Shown: positions 12,294 to 22,257, counted from the stretch's first letter. The stretch is 64,000 bases of DNA from Flectonema sp. DT1601 (GCA_964019425.1 OZ025799.1:1116001-1180000); one strand, 5' to 3'. A program made the numbers and translations. Notes: generated by a model not told the origin, from the letters alone.

Positions 12294-15200
12294 CTACGTG
12301 TCACCTACACAATTCCAAAGTCTCAGGTTGGATGCTTGTTCCATCCACCTGATCAACATCGCTACCGAAGGAAGCCAGCTGGTGGCAAAGATTGAGCCAA
12401 GACTGGCAGGAATGCCGTTGATGAGGATTAGATCACTTGATCGGTCCCATTTGCCTGTCAATGTAGAAAAGCCAAGGATTTCATATCTGGCTGCATCGAG
12501 TTTCTGTGATGGACAGCCTACGAGTAGGTGGAGTTGGTTGGATGGAGCGCTATGGCAGAATGGACATATGATGGCTTTCCGCCAGTTTTGCATCAGTGGA
12601 TGACACCCCGTTCTAAAATTCGCAATTCTGATTTCATCGCTCCTTTTCATGTCGGGAGGATATTTTATCGCGGCACCTTTGACGGTGTTTTTATAGCAAG
12701 TGTAACCAATTCTGTTCCAAATGTCCTTCGTGATCCCCCTCCTCACTCGGGATTTGTGATAGAAGAAGGATCCTCGGATTGGGATTTGAGGGAGGTATCT
12801 GTTGTGAGCCGATTTCTTAGCAAGCTCATCAACTTCGTCGTGTGCTTCTATCCCCATGTGAGAAGGGATGAATTGAAGATGTACTTTCATACCGCAGTTC
12901 CGTAGGTTCTCGAGGATGCCGAGGGATCTGGTGTTTCTCTGTTTACACCTGCCACCCTTCAACTCGTCCAACAATGATTTTGAGTCGGTATAGATTCTGA
13001 CTGACTTAGTTAGCCCGTCTTTCTGTACCTTCCAGTTTAAGTAGTTTGCCGCATTTTTCAAGGCATGTTGCTCAGTTCTGTAGCTGCAATCCGCACGCAC
13101 TAATCTGGTCGCATGAGCACGTTTCTTTCCGTCTCGTGACCTAGCAATGAGAGCCGCGCCTGACGCATTCAAAGAGTATGAACCGTCACAGTTGATCACC
13201 ATGTCCACCGGAGGAAGTGTCGCGTTGTAGGTAAGGAATTTCTCCCTGTCCACTGCGGGATCAGGGGATTTTGTAAAACCGCAGCTGTTGCTGATTTGAA
13301 CATTGTCCGAAGCAATCCAAGGTTTGATAGAGTCAGGTTGAACGATCCCCACACTTTCTAGTTGACCTTCAGAACGGGGAATGAGGCCACCCCAGAAGCT
13401 TCGAGGCGATGCGAGTGAGTTGGTGTCCGGCACCCAGGTCATGGCTTTGTACCTGAAATAGGCAATTTTAGTCTGCTTTTCGATTTGTCTTTTAAACGGT
13501 AAGATGTCGGCTTCCCAAAGGAGCAACTCCCTCGGAGTACATCTGCTGCATCCTGTTACGAGTCTCGCTATTTTTCTCATCTCGAAGTCGATAGCATCCG
13601 TTTTATGCTGGTTGAGCAACCAACCAAAGCTGTCCAGTGCATAGGAAATCCTCGCTGTCACGTACAAGTTTTTAACCATCTTTAGGGTCTTGTAGTCCAA
13701 TTCATATGGCTGGAGGCACTGCAGAAGGGAGATCCCTTTCTTCAGTTCGTCGTGTATTTTCTCTAACTGTTTATCAAACCTGAGCCTGTTATCAATGTAA
13801 ACACCCAGATATTTCACTGAGTCCGTGATCGGCAGTAGGAAGGCAATTTTAATTTTCGCTTTGACATTCATCTCGTCGTGGATGTTCAACATCAGTAAAT
13901 CTTCTAATTCTTGTTGAGTCCTGATGGGTTTCCCCTCTACTTCGAGGATCGTTTCACCACTCAGTAAAGTGGGCCTTGTCGTCGTCGTGATGATCACGCT
14001 GTCTAGATCAAAATAGTCAATATCTAACGAACGTACTTCCAGTGATTTTGAGAATAAGAGTTCGCGGTCGCTAGTATCAGTCAGGGTTACTTCTTTCGAT
14101 TGAATATCCATTTTCAGAGCGCAAGTCTTGGAGACTGAAAGTGCCATGTCATTATCACGGCACCACTTGTCAACGATGTCAAGTATTCGTTGAGCGTTTG
14201 AGATTGCTTCGTCCATGGTCGAGCCAAATACTGCACAAGCGGTGTCGTCTGCATACAGTGCGGTCAAAGTCGTTTCCTTCTCTTGTGAGAGAATCTTACA
14301 CAGATCGTCAACATATATTAAATAGAGTAGTGGGCCTAAGATTGATCCTTGAGGCACTCCTTTTGACAGCGTACGAAACTTACTGAAATGTCCATTTGCA
14401 TCAACTCTGACCTTCCTATTGGTTAGAAAGTCCGTTATCCATCGAACGATGAAGGTTGGGATGCCCATTCTTTGTAGTTTTGAAAGTAAAATTCGATGGT
14501 TAATCCTATCGAAGGCAGCTGTGAAATCGAATGACAAGAAGACTGACCTCCTCCCCTTCGTGTGGTTGTTTACCATGGCGTCCACCAGAATTGTGATTTG
14601 TTCGCAGGTATTTCTGCCCCGTCTGAAGCCAGCTTGAATCGGACTGAGTGCTGAGTTTTCGGTAAGCCAATGCATGAGCCTGTCGTACACCAACCTCTCA
14701 GCCAGTTTGCCAACAACCGAAGTGAGTGTGATTGGTCTGTAGCTTTTAATATCGTTCCGCGGTTTGCCCGACTTGAACATCGGTTTGATTAACCCCTGTT
14801 TCCAAAGATATGGAACATTGGAGGATCTCCACGAAGAATTGATCACCTTTAATAAACAGTCAACTGCCTTCTGAGATAAGTTCTTAAGCATTTCGTTGTG
14901 AATACCGTCAGGGCCTGCTGCTTTGCGAGGCTTCAGGTTTTTAATTGCTGCTGATATCTCGGTATCTGTGAAGTCACAACAGATGTCCAATTCCAAGTCT
15001 TCTTTCTCCAATGAAGGGGCTTCGAGTTTAGCAGCATCCCCATCGGCCACAAAGAGGTCCAGAAATGCTGCAGGTAAATCGTTCTCAGATATATTTGATA
15101 CGCTGATGTCCTTACCAGCGTCCTGTTGGAGTTCTTTAATCTTCTTGAAGGCGAAGTTAAAGTTGTTCCCCTTCTTCAGTTGGTCTTTCAGGTGACTGCC

Positions 15201-16274
15201 TTTTGATTTTAGAGATTCCGGTGAAGAGATCTTCCACTTACGTCGGCGCTTGCCCTTAAATAAGATTCTCCTCCGCACGTTCCTCGCAGCTACTTCATGT
15301 ATTATGTTATTTAATAATCCAACATTACCAGTGGCATCATCCGAGAACTTAGCCCTATCAATTCTTCTATCAAGTTGCTGTCTGAAAGCACTCCAGTTTG
15401 TAGATTTGAAATCCCAGACAGTTCGTTTCCTTGCTCCAACTGTTGCTTGAGAGAGGTGAGCCATTGTGTCGAAGATAGCGAGTAGAGGTCGATGATCCGA
15501 GTTATGTTTACTGTCTTCATTTATGATTGAAAATTCTTCTAATACAATTGATCCTTTGAAGAATATAACGTCAGGTGAGGTACCACCACCAGGAATGTCG
15601 TGTTTGGGCCGAGTTATTTGACCAGGTCTGTTTGCTACGAGAACGTCATTGCGATCCGCCCAATTAAATAATTCTTTACCAGATTTGGTTGTCCTGGTAG
15701 ACCAGACGAGGTTGTGTGCGTTGAAGTCGCCCGCAATAATAGACTTCGTTGTGATCGGAAGATCATCTTCTCTAATGATACACCCAGGGGGAGCGTAAAC
15801 GTTAATAACATTGACACCACCAACATTCAACATCATAGCTTCGATACCGCTTGTTCTCGAAAACAATTCTTCATCACTGATTCCTTGTGAGAAGCATCTC
15901 TTTGCCATTATTATAATGCCACCACCTTTTGTATTTCTGTCCTTCCTATATGTATAATAGCCAGGGTGCGAAATGTGTTCCTTCGACCAGGTTTCCTGTA
16001 AGCACAGTACATCCGGCGAGTAGTGAGAAAGGAGTCTTTGAATATAAGACCCCTTCTGACTTATCGATCTACAGTTCCAGCTCAACACTGAGAGTAACGA
16101 ATTTTCAGGTCCAGGGTTGCGTTCAACGTCGCCTGCCAGCAGTAATAAACTTCGGGTCAGTTCTTTTTCAGTTTGAGAGATAGTCGGTGCTGTTACAGTA
16201 GTCGGCTTCACCAGAACTTTACTATGATGTGCGTCATTTTTAGAATTTGAAGTTGACGGTGTTCGTTTGTCAAG
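12294..16274 (-). CDS. LINE A ORF2: 2A peptide, APE endonuclease, reverse transcriptase, RNase H
   Basis: The frame is given from the codon after the ORF1 TGA (1326 residues) because no ATG precedes the endonuclease; the only candidate starts are non-AUG, such as GTG at 16211. A 2A motif DVERNPGP lies at 16107-16130, preceded by a hydrophobic LLLLAG. The APE endonuclease follows with SWNCRS, LQETW, AGDFNAH and SDHRP. The RT has the FDFTAAFD, GVPQGSILGP and YADD motifs. RNase H has an intact acidic set (NCDGSY, the E of YRTEQHA, TDSKS and the C-terminal HDEVDELA). A CxxC...H...C zinc-binding stretch (CPFCHSAP, then HLLVGC) is near the C-terminus. It shares one frame with ORF1, separated only by UGA CUU G. 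Read-through and then 2A skipping is the likely expression route. Confidence 0.92.
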   Translation of the reverse strand, partial: LDKRTPSTSNSKNDAHHSKVLVKPTTVTAPTISQTEKELTRSLLLLAGDVERNPGPENSLLSVLSWNCRSISQKGSYIQRLLSHYSPDVLCLQETWSKEHISHPGYYTYRKDRNTKGGGIIIMAKRCFSQGISDEELFSRTSGIEAMMLNVGGVNVINVYAPPGCIIREDDLPITTKSIIAGDFNAHNLVWSTRTTKSGKELFNWADRNDVLVANRPGQITRPKHDIPGGGTSPDVIFFKGSIVLEEFSIINEDSKHNSDHRPLLAIFDTMAHLSQATVGARKRTVWDFKSTNWSAFRQQLDRRIDRAKFSDDATGNVGLLNNIIHEVAARNVRRRILFKGKRRRKWKISSPESLKSKGSHLKDQLKKGNNFNFAFKKIKELQQDAGKDISVSNISENDLPAAFLDLFVADGDAAKLEAPSLEKEDLELDICCDFTDTEISAAIKNLKPRKAAGPDGIHNEMLKNLSQKAVDCLLKVINSSWRSSNVPYLWKQGLIKPMFKSGKPRNDIKSYRPITLTSVVGKLAERLVYDRLMHWLTENSALSPIQAGFRRGRNTCEQITILVDAMVNNHTKGRRSVFLSFDFTAAFDRINHRILLSKLQRMGIPTFIVRWITDFLTNRKVRVDANGHFSKFRTLSKGVPQGSILGPLLYLIYVDDLCKILSQEKETTLTALYADDTACAVFGSTMDEAISNAQRILDIVDKWCRDNDMALSVSKTCALKMDIQSKEVTLTDTSDRELLFSKSLEVRSLDIDYFDLDSVIITTTTRPTLLSGETILEVEGKPIRTQQELEDLLMLNIHDEMNVKAKIKIAFLLPITDSVKYLGVYIDNRLRFDKQLEKIHDELKKGISLLQCLQPYELDYKTLKMVKNLYVTARISYALDSFGWLLNQHKTDAIDFEMRKIARLVTGCSRCTPRELLLWEADILPFKRQIEKQTKIAYFRYKAMTWVPDTNSLASPRSFWGGLIPRSEGQLESVGIVQPDSIKPWIASDNVQISNSCGFTKSPDPAVDREKFLTYNATLPPVDMVINCDGSYSLNASGAALIARSRDGKKRAHATRLVRADCSYRTEQHALKNAANYLNWKVQKDGLTKSVRIYTDSKSLLDELKGGRCKQRNTRSLGILENLRNCGMKVHLQFIPSHMGIEAHDEVDELAKKSAHNRYLPQIPIRGSFFYHKSRVRRGITKDIWNRIGYTCYKNTVKGAAIKYPPDMKRSDEIRIANFRTGCHPLMQNWRKAIICPFCHSAPSNQLHLLVGCPSQKLDAARYEILGFSTLTGKWDRSSDLILINGIPASLGSIFATSWLPSVAMLIRWMEQASNLRLWNCVGDT
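16107..16130 (-). other. 2A-like ribosome-skipping motif in LINE A
   Basis: Encodes DVERNPGP preceded by LLLLAG, matching the D(V/I)ExNPGP consensus of 2A peptides. 2A peptides make the ribosome skip the final Gly-Pro bond. They are known from picornaviruses and from some APE-type LINEs such as trypanosome L1Tc. It lies 48 codons after the ORF1 stop and immediately before the endonuclease. Confidence 0.9.
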
Positions 16275-17699
16275 TCAGTTTGAATTATCCATTTCCACAT
16301 CAGTCGTTTCAGTAGTATCGGTTGGTTCTTCAGCACAGTGTCGCTTCAGATCACCAGATATAACTGGACCCTTGCCCGGGTTGAAGGTCGGCCCCAATTT
16401 GACCGGCTTTTCTCTTTTAGTTTCCATGTTGATTACAAGGTACGCATCTTTACCCATGTCGACGAAGCTTGGTGATGGAACCGATTCAGAGATTGCAATT
16501 AACGTTTTGTTGCCTCCCTTATGAAAACTAGCCACAATTGTGTGACTCCACTTGTATGCGTGCAACAGGTGATCGCTGATCTGTTGCGTCGTGAACTTCT
16601 TAATAGCCAGTGATTTAATTATAAAACGCTGACCAGTCGGCAGTGCGGGTTTCAGAGAATCCCCGAGTGATTCTCTCACTTTTTGAGTAAACCCGGGTTG
16701 AACTTTCAGCCCAAAGCACTCTCGGAACTTCGTGATGTAGAAGCTACCTTTGATTGCTGAAAGAACTGAAAGTTTGCCCAGCACCGCTTTGAAGCCCAAG
16801 TCCTTAACGAACTGAACTGTGTTCCAAGAGTCTTGGCCATTAGACCAAGATGGGTTTCTGATGAATAGATCTCTCTTCTCACTGGAGGTGTCGCTGTTGT
16901 TGTATTCCAGAATTTCAGAAATTCTGAAGTTTGGCACACGGATCGCCATAGATGTGTGCATATCGCATTTTTTAAATCCGAAGGGCGATGTCTTCAGCTC
17001 CCACTTTTTAATTAATTCTTTCACCTTAGTGGTGAGAGTGCTCTCTGCTGATTTACTCCAGTCTTGTACGAATAGAACTGGGTCTGGCTGTGGTGGCTCG
17101 ATGGCGTCTTCTCTTGCGGCAGTGAAATCTTTGCCACAAATCGGGGTGACAAATACCCTACGAATGACGCAGGTTCCGCACTTCTTTACGACTGGAAGTG
17201 CGACTGGGACTGTTGTTTTAAACAGTTTAGACTTTGAGATGGCAGTCCAGTCGCCCTTCGTTCGTGTTTGCTTCAGTGCTTCATAATCAGCCTTTGAGCT
17301 GATGAGCACGAGTCCGTCCGCGTTGTTTTTGGAGGCATCGATTGCTTCTGAGAATTTAAGCGTAGGTGTTGCTTTAGCCCACGCTGCGTGAATGTACCAC
17401 TCTGGCAGAGTGGGTTTCTTGTTGTTGGTAGTTGGTGTCGGGCCTCCATCATTTCCATCCCTCACCGTGCTCGCCGCTTCCTGTCGTTGTCCCCCGGACT
17501 CCTTCCCCTTCCTCTCTTGCTCTGTCGTCTTTCTCTTTGACGACTCTCCTTGTTTCTCTCCGGAGTCCTCCGTCAGCTGCTCCAGCACTCTCATCGTGAG
17601 AGTCAAAACCCTCCTTCTCTTTTCTTCTCCTGCTAGTCCTTTCTCCACTTCTTGTACTAGCCGCATCACATCCAAAAGCAGCTCCTTACAACTGCTCAT
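16275..17699 (-). CDS. LINE A ORF1 protein
   Basis: 474 residues from the first ATG at 17699; the frame is open further upstream but only with a TTG. The N-terminus is helical and charged (around CKELLLDVM to VEKGLAGEEKRRR), then a K/E/Q-rich disordered linker. The remainder, from about LPEWYIHAAWA, is conserved with LINE B ORF1, including VPVALP, IRRVFVTP and MAIRVP-like strings. I see no CCHC knuckles and no RRM I can name. By position it is the RNA-binding ORF1 protein of the element. It ends DNSN followed by TGA, and the frame then continues directly into ORF2. Confidence 0.85.
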   Translation of the reverse strand: MSSCKELLLDVMRLVQEVEKGLAGEEKRRRVLTLTMRVLEQLTEDSGEKQGESSKRKTTEQERKGKESGGQRQEAASTVRDGNDGGPTPTTNNKKPTLPEWYIHAAWAKATPTLKFSEAIDASKNNADGLVLISSKADYEALKQTRTKGDWTAISKSKLFKTTVPVALPVVKKCGTCVIRRVFVTPICGKDFTAAREDAIEPPQPDPVLFVQDWSKSAESTLTTKVKELIKKWELKTSPFGFKKCDMHTSMAIRVPNFRISEILEYNNSDTSSEKRDLFIRNPSWSNGQDSWNTVQFVKDLGFKAVLGKLSVLSAIKGSFYITKFRECFGLKVQPGFTQKVRESLGDSLKPALPTGQRFIIKSLAIKKFTTQQISDHLLHAYKWSHTIVASFHKGGNKTLIAISESVPSPSFVDMGKDAYLVINMETKREKPVKLGPTFNPGKGPVISGDLKRHCAEEPTDTTETTDVEMDNSN

Positions 17700-17767
17700 T
17701 ATAGTTTTATGTCTGTCAGAAAACCCGCACAAAATCGACTCTCACCAGGTAATGGTAGGAAATCAAT

Positions 17768-17817
17768 AAAGTACAGAAAGTACAGAAGTACAGAAGTACA
17801 GAAGTACAGAAGTACAG
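17768..17817 (-). repeat. 8-bp tandem repeats at LINE A 5' end
   Basis: About five units of gtacagaa at the extreme 5' end of the element. LINE B has the same gaaatcaataaagtacagaa lead-in but only one unit. The repeats may have arisen by slippage at the 5' junction or may be promoter modules. Confidence 0.8.
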
Positions 17818-17833
17818 ATTTCCTTTTTTCTTT
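17818..17833. repeat. Target-site duplication of LINE A, 5' side
   Basis: Copy of 11816-11831; marks the 5' boundary of LINE A directly after its last gtacag unit. Confidence 0.85.
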
Positions 17834-18682
17834 CTGTCGTTCGAACGTAGATTTTCTTTCTTCTTCTCCTTCATTTTCCCACGGTACCCCAATCTTCCTG
17901 TCGCTTCATGGTTCCACGTGATCCTTTCTCCAGCTCCTTGGCTCCGATGATTTTGGTTCCTTTTTTCTATCCGATTCGCCAGCCACTATGTGCGCTTTAC
18001 TTCAAGGGTAGCATCATCATGTTGCTTATTGCCCCGAACCGCTACCACCCGCGTAGGTTTGCATTTCCAGGGGTCCCTCCGATAGGTCTCCCCCGTGATC
18101 CATTCTAGTGCCAGTTCTAATGCACGTAGTACGGGATCCTTTTCCTCTCGTGTGGCCTCATGCCACTTTTTTCCACTGCGCCTCCTACTCTCGCGCTCTC
18201 TCGTCCGTGCACAGCTTCTTCACCTTCCCAGCGTAGCACCTGCAGTGAGGTTTCACTCCATGTGCTGTACGTTCCACATGGGACCGCGTACCGCCGATCC
18301 CTGCGTGCCCTTTAACGTCTTGTCCGCTGGCTTGTACTCCGGGTCAGTGCCTGAGGAAAGCCTCCGCCCCCGCCTCCTCTCCATTATTGAAATCCTGGTA
18401 TACATCGCACGAGAGTCCCCTTTTTTCGGGGTGGCATAGAGCTTGAACTTGCTCTTCACTCGCGTCGCCAGTTTACTCCTTGTTGTGTCCGCCCGTATTG
18501 TGCTACGAGCTGCGTTCTTCTTCTCACACCGACCAAGCGACCTCCATGTTGCCTGTGGAACTTCACTCTGTACCGGTGACTTAACGATACCGTCGTAGAG
18601 TTTTTTACTACGTTTATACCGTTTAAAGGATAAATTCCTATGTTTGTGACCCTTTCCTATTTTAGTTTCACAGAGTAATATA
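17834..18682. other. Intergenic region, former upstream flank of tRNA-Gln
   Basis: This was upstream of tRNA-Gln before LINE A inserted. It is more GC-rich than the other intergenic DNA here. A 157-codon minus-strand frame (18253-18726) runs into the next gene's start; it has no recognisable domain and I do not call it. The stretch tttagtttcacag ending at 18673 is a T-rich acceptor nine bases before the next ATG. Confidence 0.5.
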
Positions 18683-19564
18683 ATGATGTGGTGTCTAATA
18701 TGCCTCCTACTGATTAGTGGTGTCACTGCGGGGGGTTCTGGTGTACCAGACTACTTTCCTTATGCTGTATATAGCCTTGTTTTAGGTGGAGATGACGCTG
18801 ATGCTTCAGCACCTGTGAAGCTGAAGATCGATCAATATTTTACGACGACTGATGCTAAAAGTTGCGAGAAAGCTTACATCAAAAACAAGCTTCTCACGAT
18901 TTTCTCTGCCGAAGAGTGCGTTAATGCCACAAGTAACATGGTAGAGGTTCACTTAGTCAATAGCACGGCCCTTCCTTATGGATGCAATTATTTTGCACAT
19001 CCGCTTATGAGTGACGGGCTTTCCGTGTTTTTCAATGAAAATAATGACACCAAAAAATATTGTAAACCAGAGCTTGCTGTTTGCATTTGTGAAGTTCACA
19101 CCCGAAGAGGAATTGAAGTTGGAAAGAGCTTCTTGCTGTTGATAGCGTCTCTTTTAGGTTCATTAGTCATTCTGTCTTGTATTATTTGGGTATTTTGTGT
19201 TAGAAAGACGAAGTACGAAAGAGACAAAGCAAAGAAATTACGAGACTCCATGGTTGAGCAAACAGGTGTTGGAGGGTTTGCGACATACCTCGCACTTCGA
19301 CCATTTGGTAAGGAAGGCAGTAGTCTCACATGGCGTTTTGGTGAGACGGAAGGTGACTACATGGAATCGATTAAGAGATCAACCTTTACAGTAATTCCTA
19401 AAAGGTATTACAATGATCCTGTTGATGGGTCAACTGTTGTTGTTAGAAGTAACAGTGCAGATGGTAACAGCAGCAGTGATGCAATGGATTTCAATAAGAA
19501 TGAAATCAACAGTGAAATCAACACTTCTTACAGAGCAATGAATGCAGATCCGATGGACGTATAA
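18683..19564 (+). CDS. Single-pass membrane protein, unknown function
   Basis: 293 residues. A signal peptide (MMWCLICLLLISGVTAG) precedes an ectodomain of about 130 residues with at least six cysteines and N-glycosylation sites (NAT, NST, NDT). A membrane segment lies at about 149-173 (SFLLLIASLLGSLVILSCIIW), then a basic anchor RKTKYERDKAKK and a cytosolic tail rich in S, N and D. Two ATGs sit side by side; either gives the same signal peptide. No domain was recognised, so only a type I surface protein can be stated. A T-rich CAG ends nine bases upstream of the ATG. It is the first of twelve consecutive plus-strand genes. Confidence 0.8.
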   Translation: MMWCLICLLLISGVTAGGSGVPDYFPYAVYSLVLGGDDADASAPVKLKIDQYFTTTDAKSCEKAYIKNKLLTIFSAEECVNATSNMVEVHLVNSTALPYGCNYFAHPLMSDGLSVFFNENNDTKKYCKPELAVCICEVHTRRGIEVGKSFLLLIASLLGSLVILSCIIWVFCVRKTKYERDKAKKLRDSMVEQTGVGGFATYLALRPFGKEGSSLTWRFGETEGDYMESIKRSTFTVIPKRYYNDPVDGSTVVVRSNSADGNSSSDAMDFNKNEINSEINTSYRAMNADPMDV

Positions 19565-20432
19565 CTGATCCCCATTCAAACTCACTTGATGATTACAACG
19601 GTATTAGCTTGCCGTAAGTTTAGTCAACAACTCTTGTTCCCTCTTGTTTCTCCGTAGCTTTATAATACATAAGACGCGAGTCGTCTTTTATCGGTAGTTC
19701 AATTCTATCAGTTTAAGAAAGAATAGAAGGATTTGGTTTGGTTATTTTGTTTTGTTTCTCACTAACCACATTGAACTGAAAAAGGTTGAAAAAAAGAGTC
19801 GATTTAGTTCACTGTAACGACTCTTATTTCAGTTTTTTAGCCAGGTTTAATCAGGTTTGAATTTATTAATTACATTACAACCTCATCAAGTTACCGTGTG
19901 AGGTTTATCCAAGAAAATTTTTATTTTTATTATTATTTAAACCCTTTATATTAGTTTTTTTTTTTTTTTTTTTGTAGTCCTGTCCAACGGAAGTTACCGT
20001 TGAGAAAGGGGAAAAAAAGAAAAAAAAAATCTTTTTTTTTTTTTTTTTTTTTACCTTGATTTGTTATGTTATCCACTGATTTATTGTCATAAGGCTGAGG
20101 TCCGCTAGTAGCTGGACTTGTTCTTCTTTTTTTTTTCTTTTCTTTGATTTCAGTGTTGATTATGTAAGAGTATTATTTACTCACAGGTGTTATGGTCCAA
20201 TCCCAATTTTGTCTTCAGGTATTTTCTTATTTAAGTTAATCAAAAGTTTTCCCCCATTCAGTAGTTACATGATACCGATTGTTGATTTTCTTATATTGCA
20301 ACCAGGTTTGGCCGAACCCTATTCTCGCTTTAGCCAGTTTCAAGTTGTTTTCTATTTAATATTAGTATCAAGTTACCCCCATTCAGTAGTTATATGTGAC
20401 AATACAATACAATATAAAAAAAAAAAAAAAAA
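19565..20432. other. Intergenic, T-rich
   Basis: Long T runs at about 19955-19972 and 20033-20052. The string cccccattcagtagtta occurs twice (near 20251 and 20376), each a pyrimidine-rich CAG upstream of the sulfotransferase ATG. No gene was seen. Confidence 0.5.
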
Positions 20433-21869
20433 ATGTCGAGTCAATTTAACAAAATAGCGATGCCGGTGTTAGTAATTCTGATTATGTTAGTTCTTATAGA
20501 TAGGAATAGTACAGGTCTATTTGGACAGCAACAGGCAAGTAGTACTCCGAGGTCTGTGATGTGGGCGAACACAATGGAGAGTTTAGGAGAAGTTCAAGAC
20601 CTGCTAATCGGTTTAGGATTCTCAGAGCATTTCACAATATTAAGAAATAACGGATACACTAATATTAATATTTTAGCGACTTCACAAGCAACAGCACCAT
20701 CTGGTGTTAAGAGATATCACTGGAAGACTATTTGCACTGAAGCTTACCGACAGACTCAATCCTCAGCTTTGCCTGCCTCAGCTGGACAAGATGGTGAATC
20801 GGAAATGTCAGCGACAAACTCACAGTTGCAAAAGACAATATGTCAATCATGGTCGAACACAGAGGGAATTCATGCTTTTATGAAAAAAACGAGAAAATTA
20901 ACTGCGGGAACATACGCAAACATAACAATACCTGCCTGTTCAGGTCCTAATAAACTTCCTCCGAGAGGTGTGTTGTATGGAGTCAATGAAGACGCGACTC
21001 AGATAACGACAACTGTTGGAAACAATGGAGGTTGGTATCCAAATACTGTTTCATTAAATCAAGTTAGAGATTTAAGAAGGAAGGGAGTCTTGCATCAGTT
21101 CGTGTTTGATCATGAATTGAAATTAGCGTTTTGTGGAATACCAAAAGCCGGGTTTACTCTAACTAAGGCGTGGATACTTCAGGCGGCAGACATGTGGGAT
21201 GTTTATAATGCGAGTGCGAAGGGGACGTTTTCTAATCAAAGAATTTCATCGGGGAAGTTTATGACCGATTCTGAGATTAAAAGTGTTCTAAACTCTGGTG
21301 AGTATTTCAAATTCACTGTCGTAAGAGATCCTTTCACAAGAGTGCTGGCATCTTTTCATGATAGGATATCAGAATGCCTACAAAAGAGCGGGTCATCAGA
21401 ATGTAAACAGTGGTACAAATCCCTCGGAGGTGTTAGTCGCTGGGCTATGATGGGAAGAATTGGGTTTCGAGACTACTTGGGATTACTTAAGAATTTAAAA
21501 AGTAAAATGAGTGATGTTGACATCACATTCTTAACAGGACATTGGCTTCCTCAAACATCTGTTTGTGCTCTCGATAAGATAGCATTCGATTATATTGGTC
21601 GGATGGAATCTGAAGATGTTGATCACCAATTGTTATATGATATTGTTGGTAAACAGGGAATGACTGCAAGACAGAGAAGGTCTTTAGATAAATCTCAAAA
21701 CACAAGAGCACACGTCCACCACTACGGTTCCGATTCCGAAGAAGTTCGTGACAACGTCAAAGCAGTGGCACAGATATTCGAAGAAGATATCCGACAACTT
21801 GGTTACGATGGCAAGTCTTTAGCGAACTATTTGGAAGCGGGTTCTGAGATAATTGACGACATTCAATAA
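20433..21869 (+). CDS. Golgi-type carbohydrate sulfotransferase (Sulfotransfer_2-like)
   Basis: 478 residues, a type II membrane protein. A short cytosolic N-terminus is followed by a signal anchor at about 10-22 (MPVLVILIMLVLI). The lumenal part has the two PAPS-binding motifs of the carbohydrate sulfotransferase family. The 5'-phosphosulfate loop is LAFCGIPKAGFT at about 232-243. The 3'-phosphate-binding motif is VVRDPFTRVLASF at about 295-307. These transfer sulfate from PAPS to glycans in the secretory pathway; the acceptor cannot be told from sequence. The ATG directly follows an 18-A run. A pyrimidine-rich CAG ends at 20386, 46 bases upstream. It may act with the GT61 gene in making surface glycans (inference). 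Confidence 0.85.
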   Translation: MSSQFNKIAMPVLVILIMLVLIDRNSTGLFGQQQASSTPRSVMWANTMESLGEVQDLLIGLGFSEHFTILRNNGYTNINILATSQATAPSGVKRYHWKTICTEAYRQTQSSALPASAGQDGESEMSATNSQLQKTICQSWSNTEGIHAFMKKTRKLTAGTYANITIPACSGPNKLPPRGVLYGVNEDATQITTTVGNNGGWYPNTVSLNQVRDLRRKGVLHQFVFDHELKLAFCGIPKAGFTLTKAWILQAADMWDVYNASAKGTFSNQRISSGKFMTDSEIKSVLNSGEYFKFTVVRDPFTRVLASFHDRISECLQKSGSSECKQWYKSLGGVSRWAMMGRIGFRDYLGLLKNLKSKMSDVDITFLTGHWLPQTSVCALDKIAFDYIGRMESEDVDHQLLYDIVGKQGMTARQRRSLDKSQNTRAHVHHYGSDSEEVRDNVKAVAQIFEEDIRQLGYDGKSLANYLEAGSEIIDDIQ

Positions 21870-22257
21870 CCAGAAGAAGTCTTTACCTCTGAAACTGATC
21901 GTTATACACTTCTTTAGGTTGATTCAAGTATTTAATATTTATCCAGGGCGATGGACAGGCTTCTCAGAGATTTGTGAAAAAGTCTGTCATCGATTTATGA
22001 TTTAACTTTTGTTCCTGGGAACTGGTCTGAGCTTTTTTCTGGTTGCTTTCCTTATCCGTATTCACAGAATGCTTTACCCCGCTTATGATTGTTGTACTTG
22101 ATTGTGACTTCTTTGTTTAACATTACAGGTTTCGATACTACAATGATATATAATTGAGGTGGGGATTTAATTAACTATTTGTTAGTCGTCGTTGTGTTTA
22201 ATCGTTTTGGCTACAGCTTGCACCCCACTTTCGGGAATAAAATAAAAATAAAATAAT
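21870..22257. other. Intergenic spacer
   Basis: 388 bp with no gene. A possible leader acceptor (ggctacag) ends at 22216. AATAAAATAAAAATAAAATA directly precedes the next ATG. Confidence 0.45.

Larger units (their letters stand above)
11832..17817 (-). mobile_element. LINE A: full-length tRNA-targeted non-LTR retrotransposon
   Basis: About 6.0 kb, read on the minus strand. The order is a short 5' leader with 8-bp tandem repeats, ORF1, an in-frame TGA, ORF2 (2A peptide, APE endonuclease, RT, RNase H, zinc-binding tail), a 3' UTR of about 450 bp and a poly(A) tail. It is bounded by a target duplication of 13-16 bp. Both ORFs are intact, so the copy looks young and possibly active. Presence of RNase H and an APE endonuclease places it in the broad I/ingi-type LINE group. 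Its position resembles the tRNA-gene-targeted TRE elements of Dictyostelium, but the protein set differs, so similar targeting may have evolved separately. Confidence 0.93.

Noticed and set aside
16211-16211. GTG as the start of LINE A ORF2 (and GTG at 43321 for LINE B)
   Set aside because: The frame runs upstream without interruption to the ORF1 TGA, and GTG is not a normal eukaryotic start; read-through explains it better.
18253-18726. 157-codon minus-strand frame
   Set aside because: No recognised domain, basic low-information composition, overlaps the start of a better-supported gene, and is opposite to all host genes.
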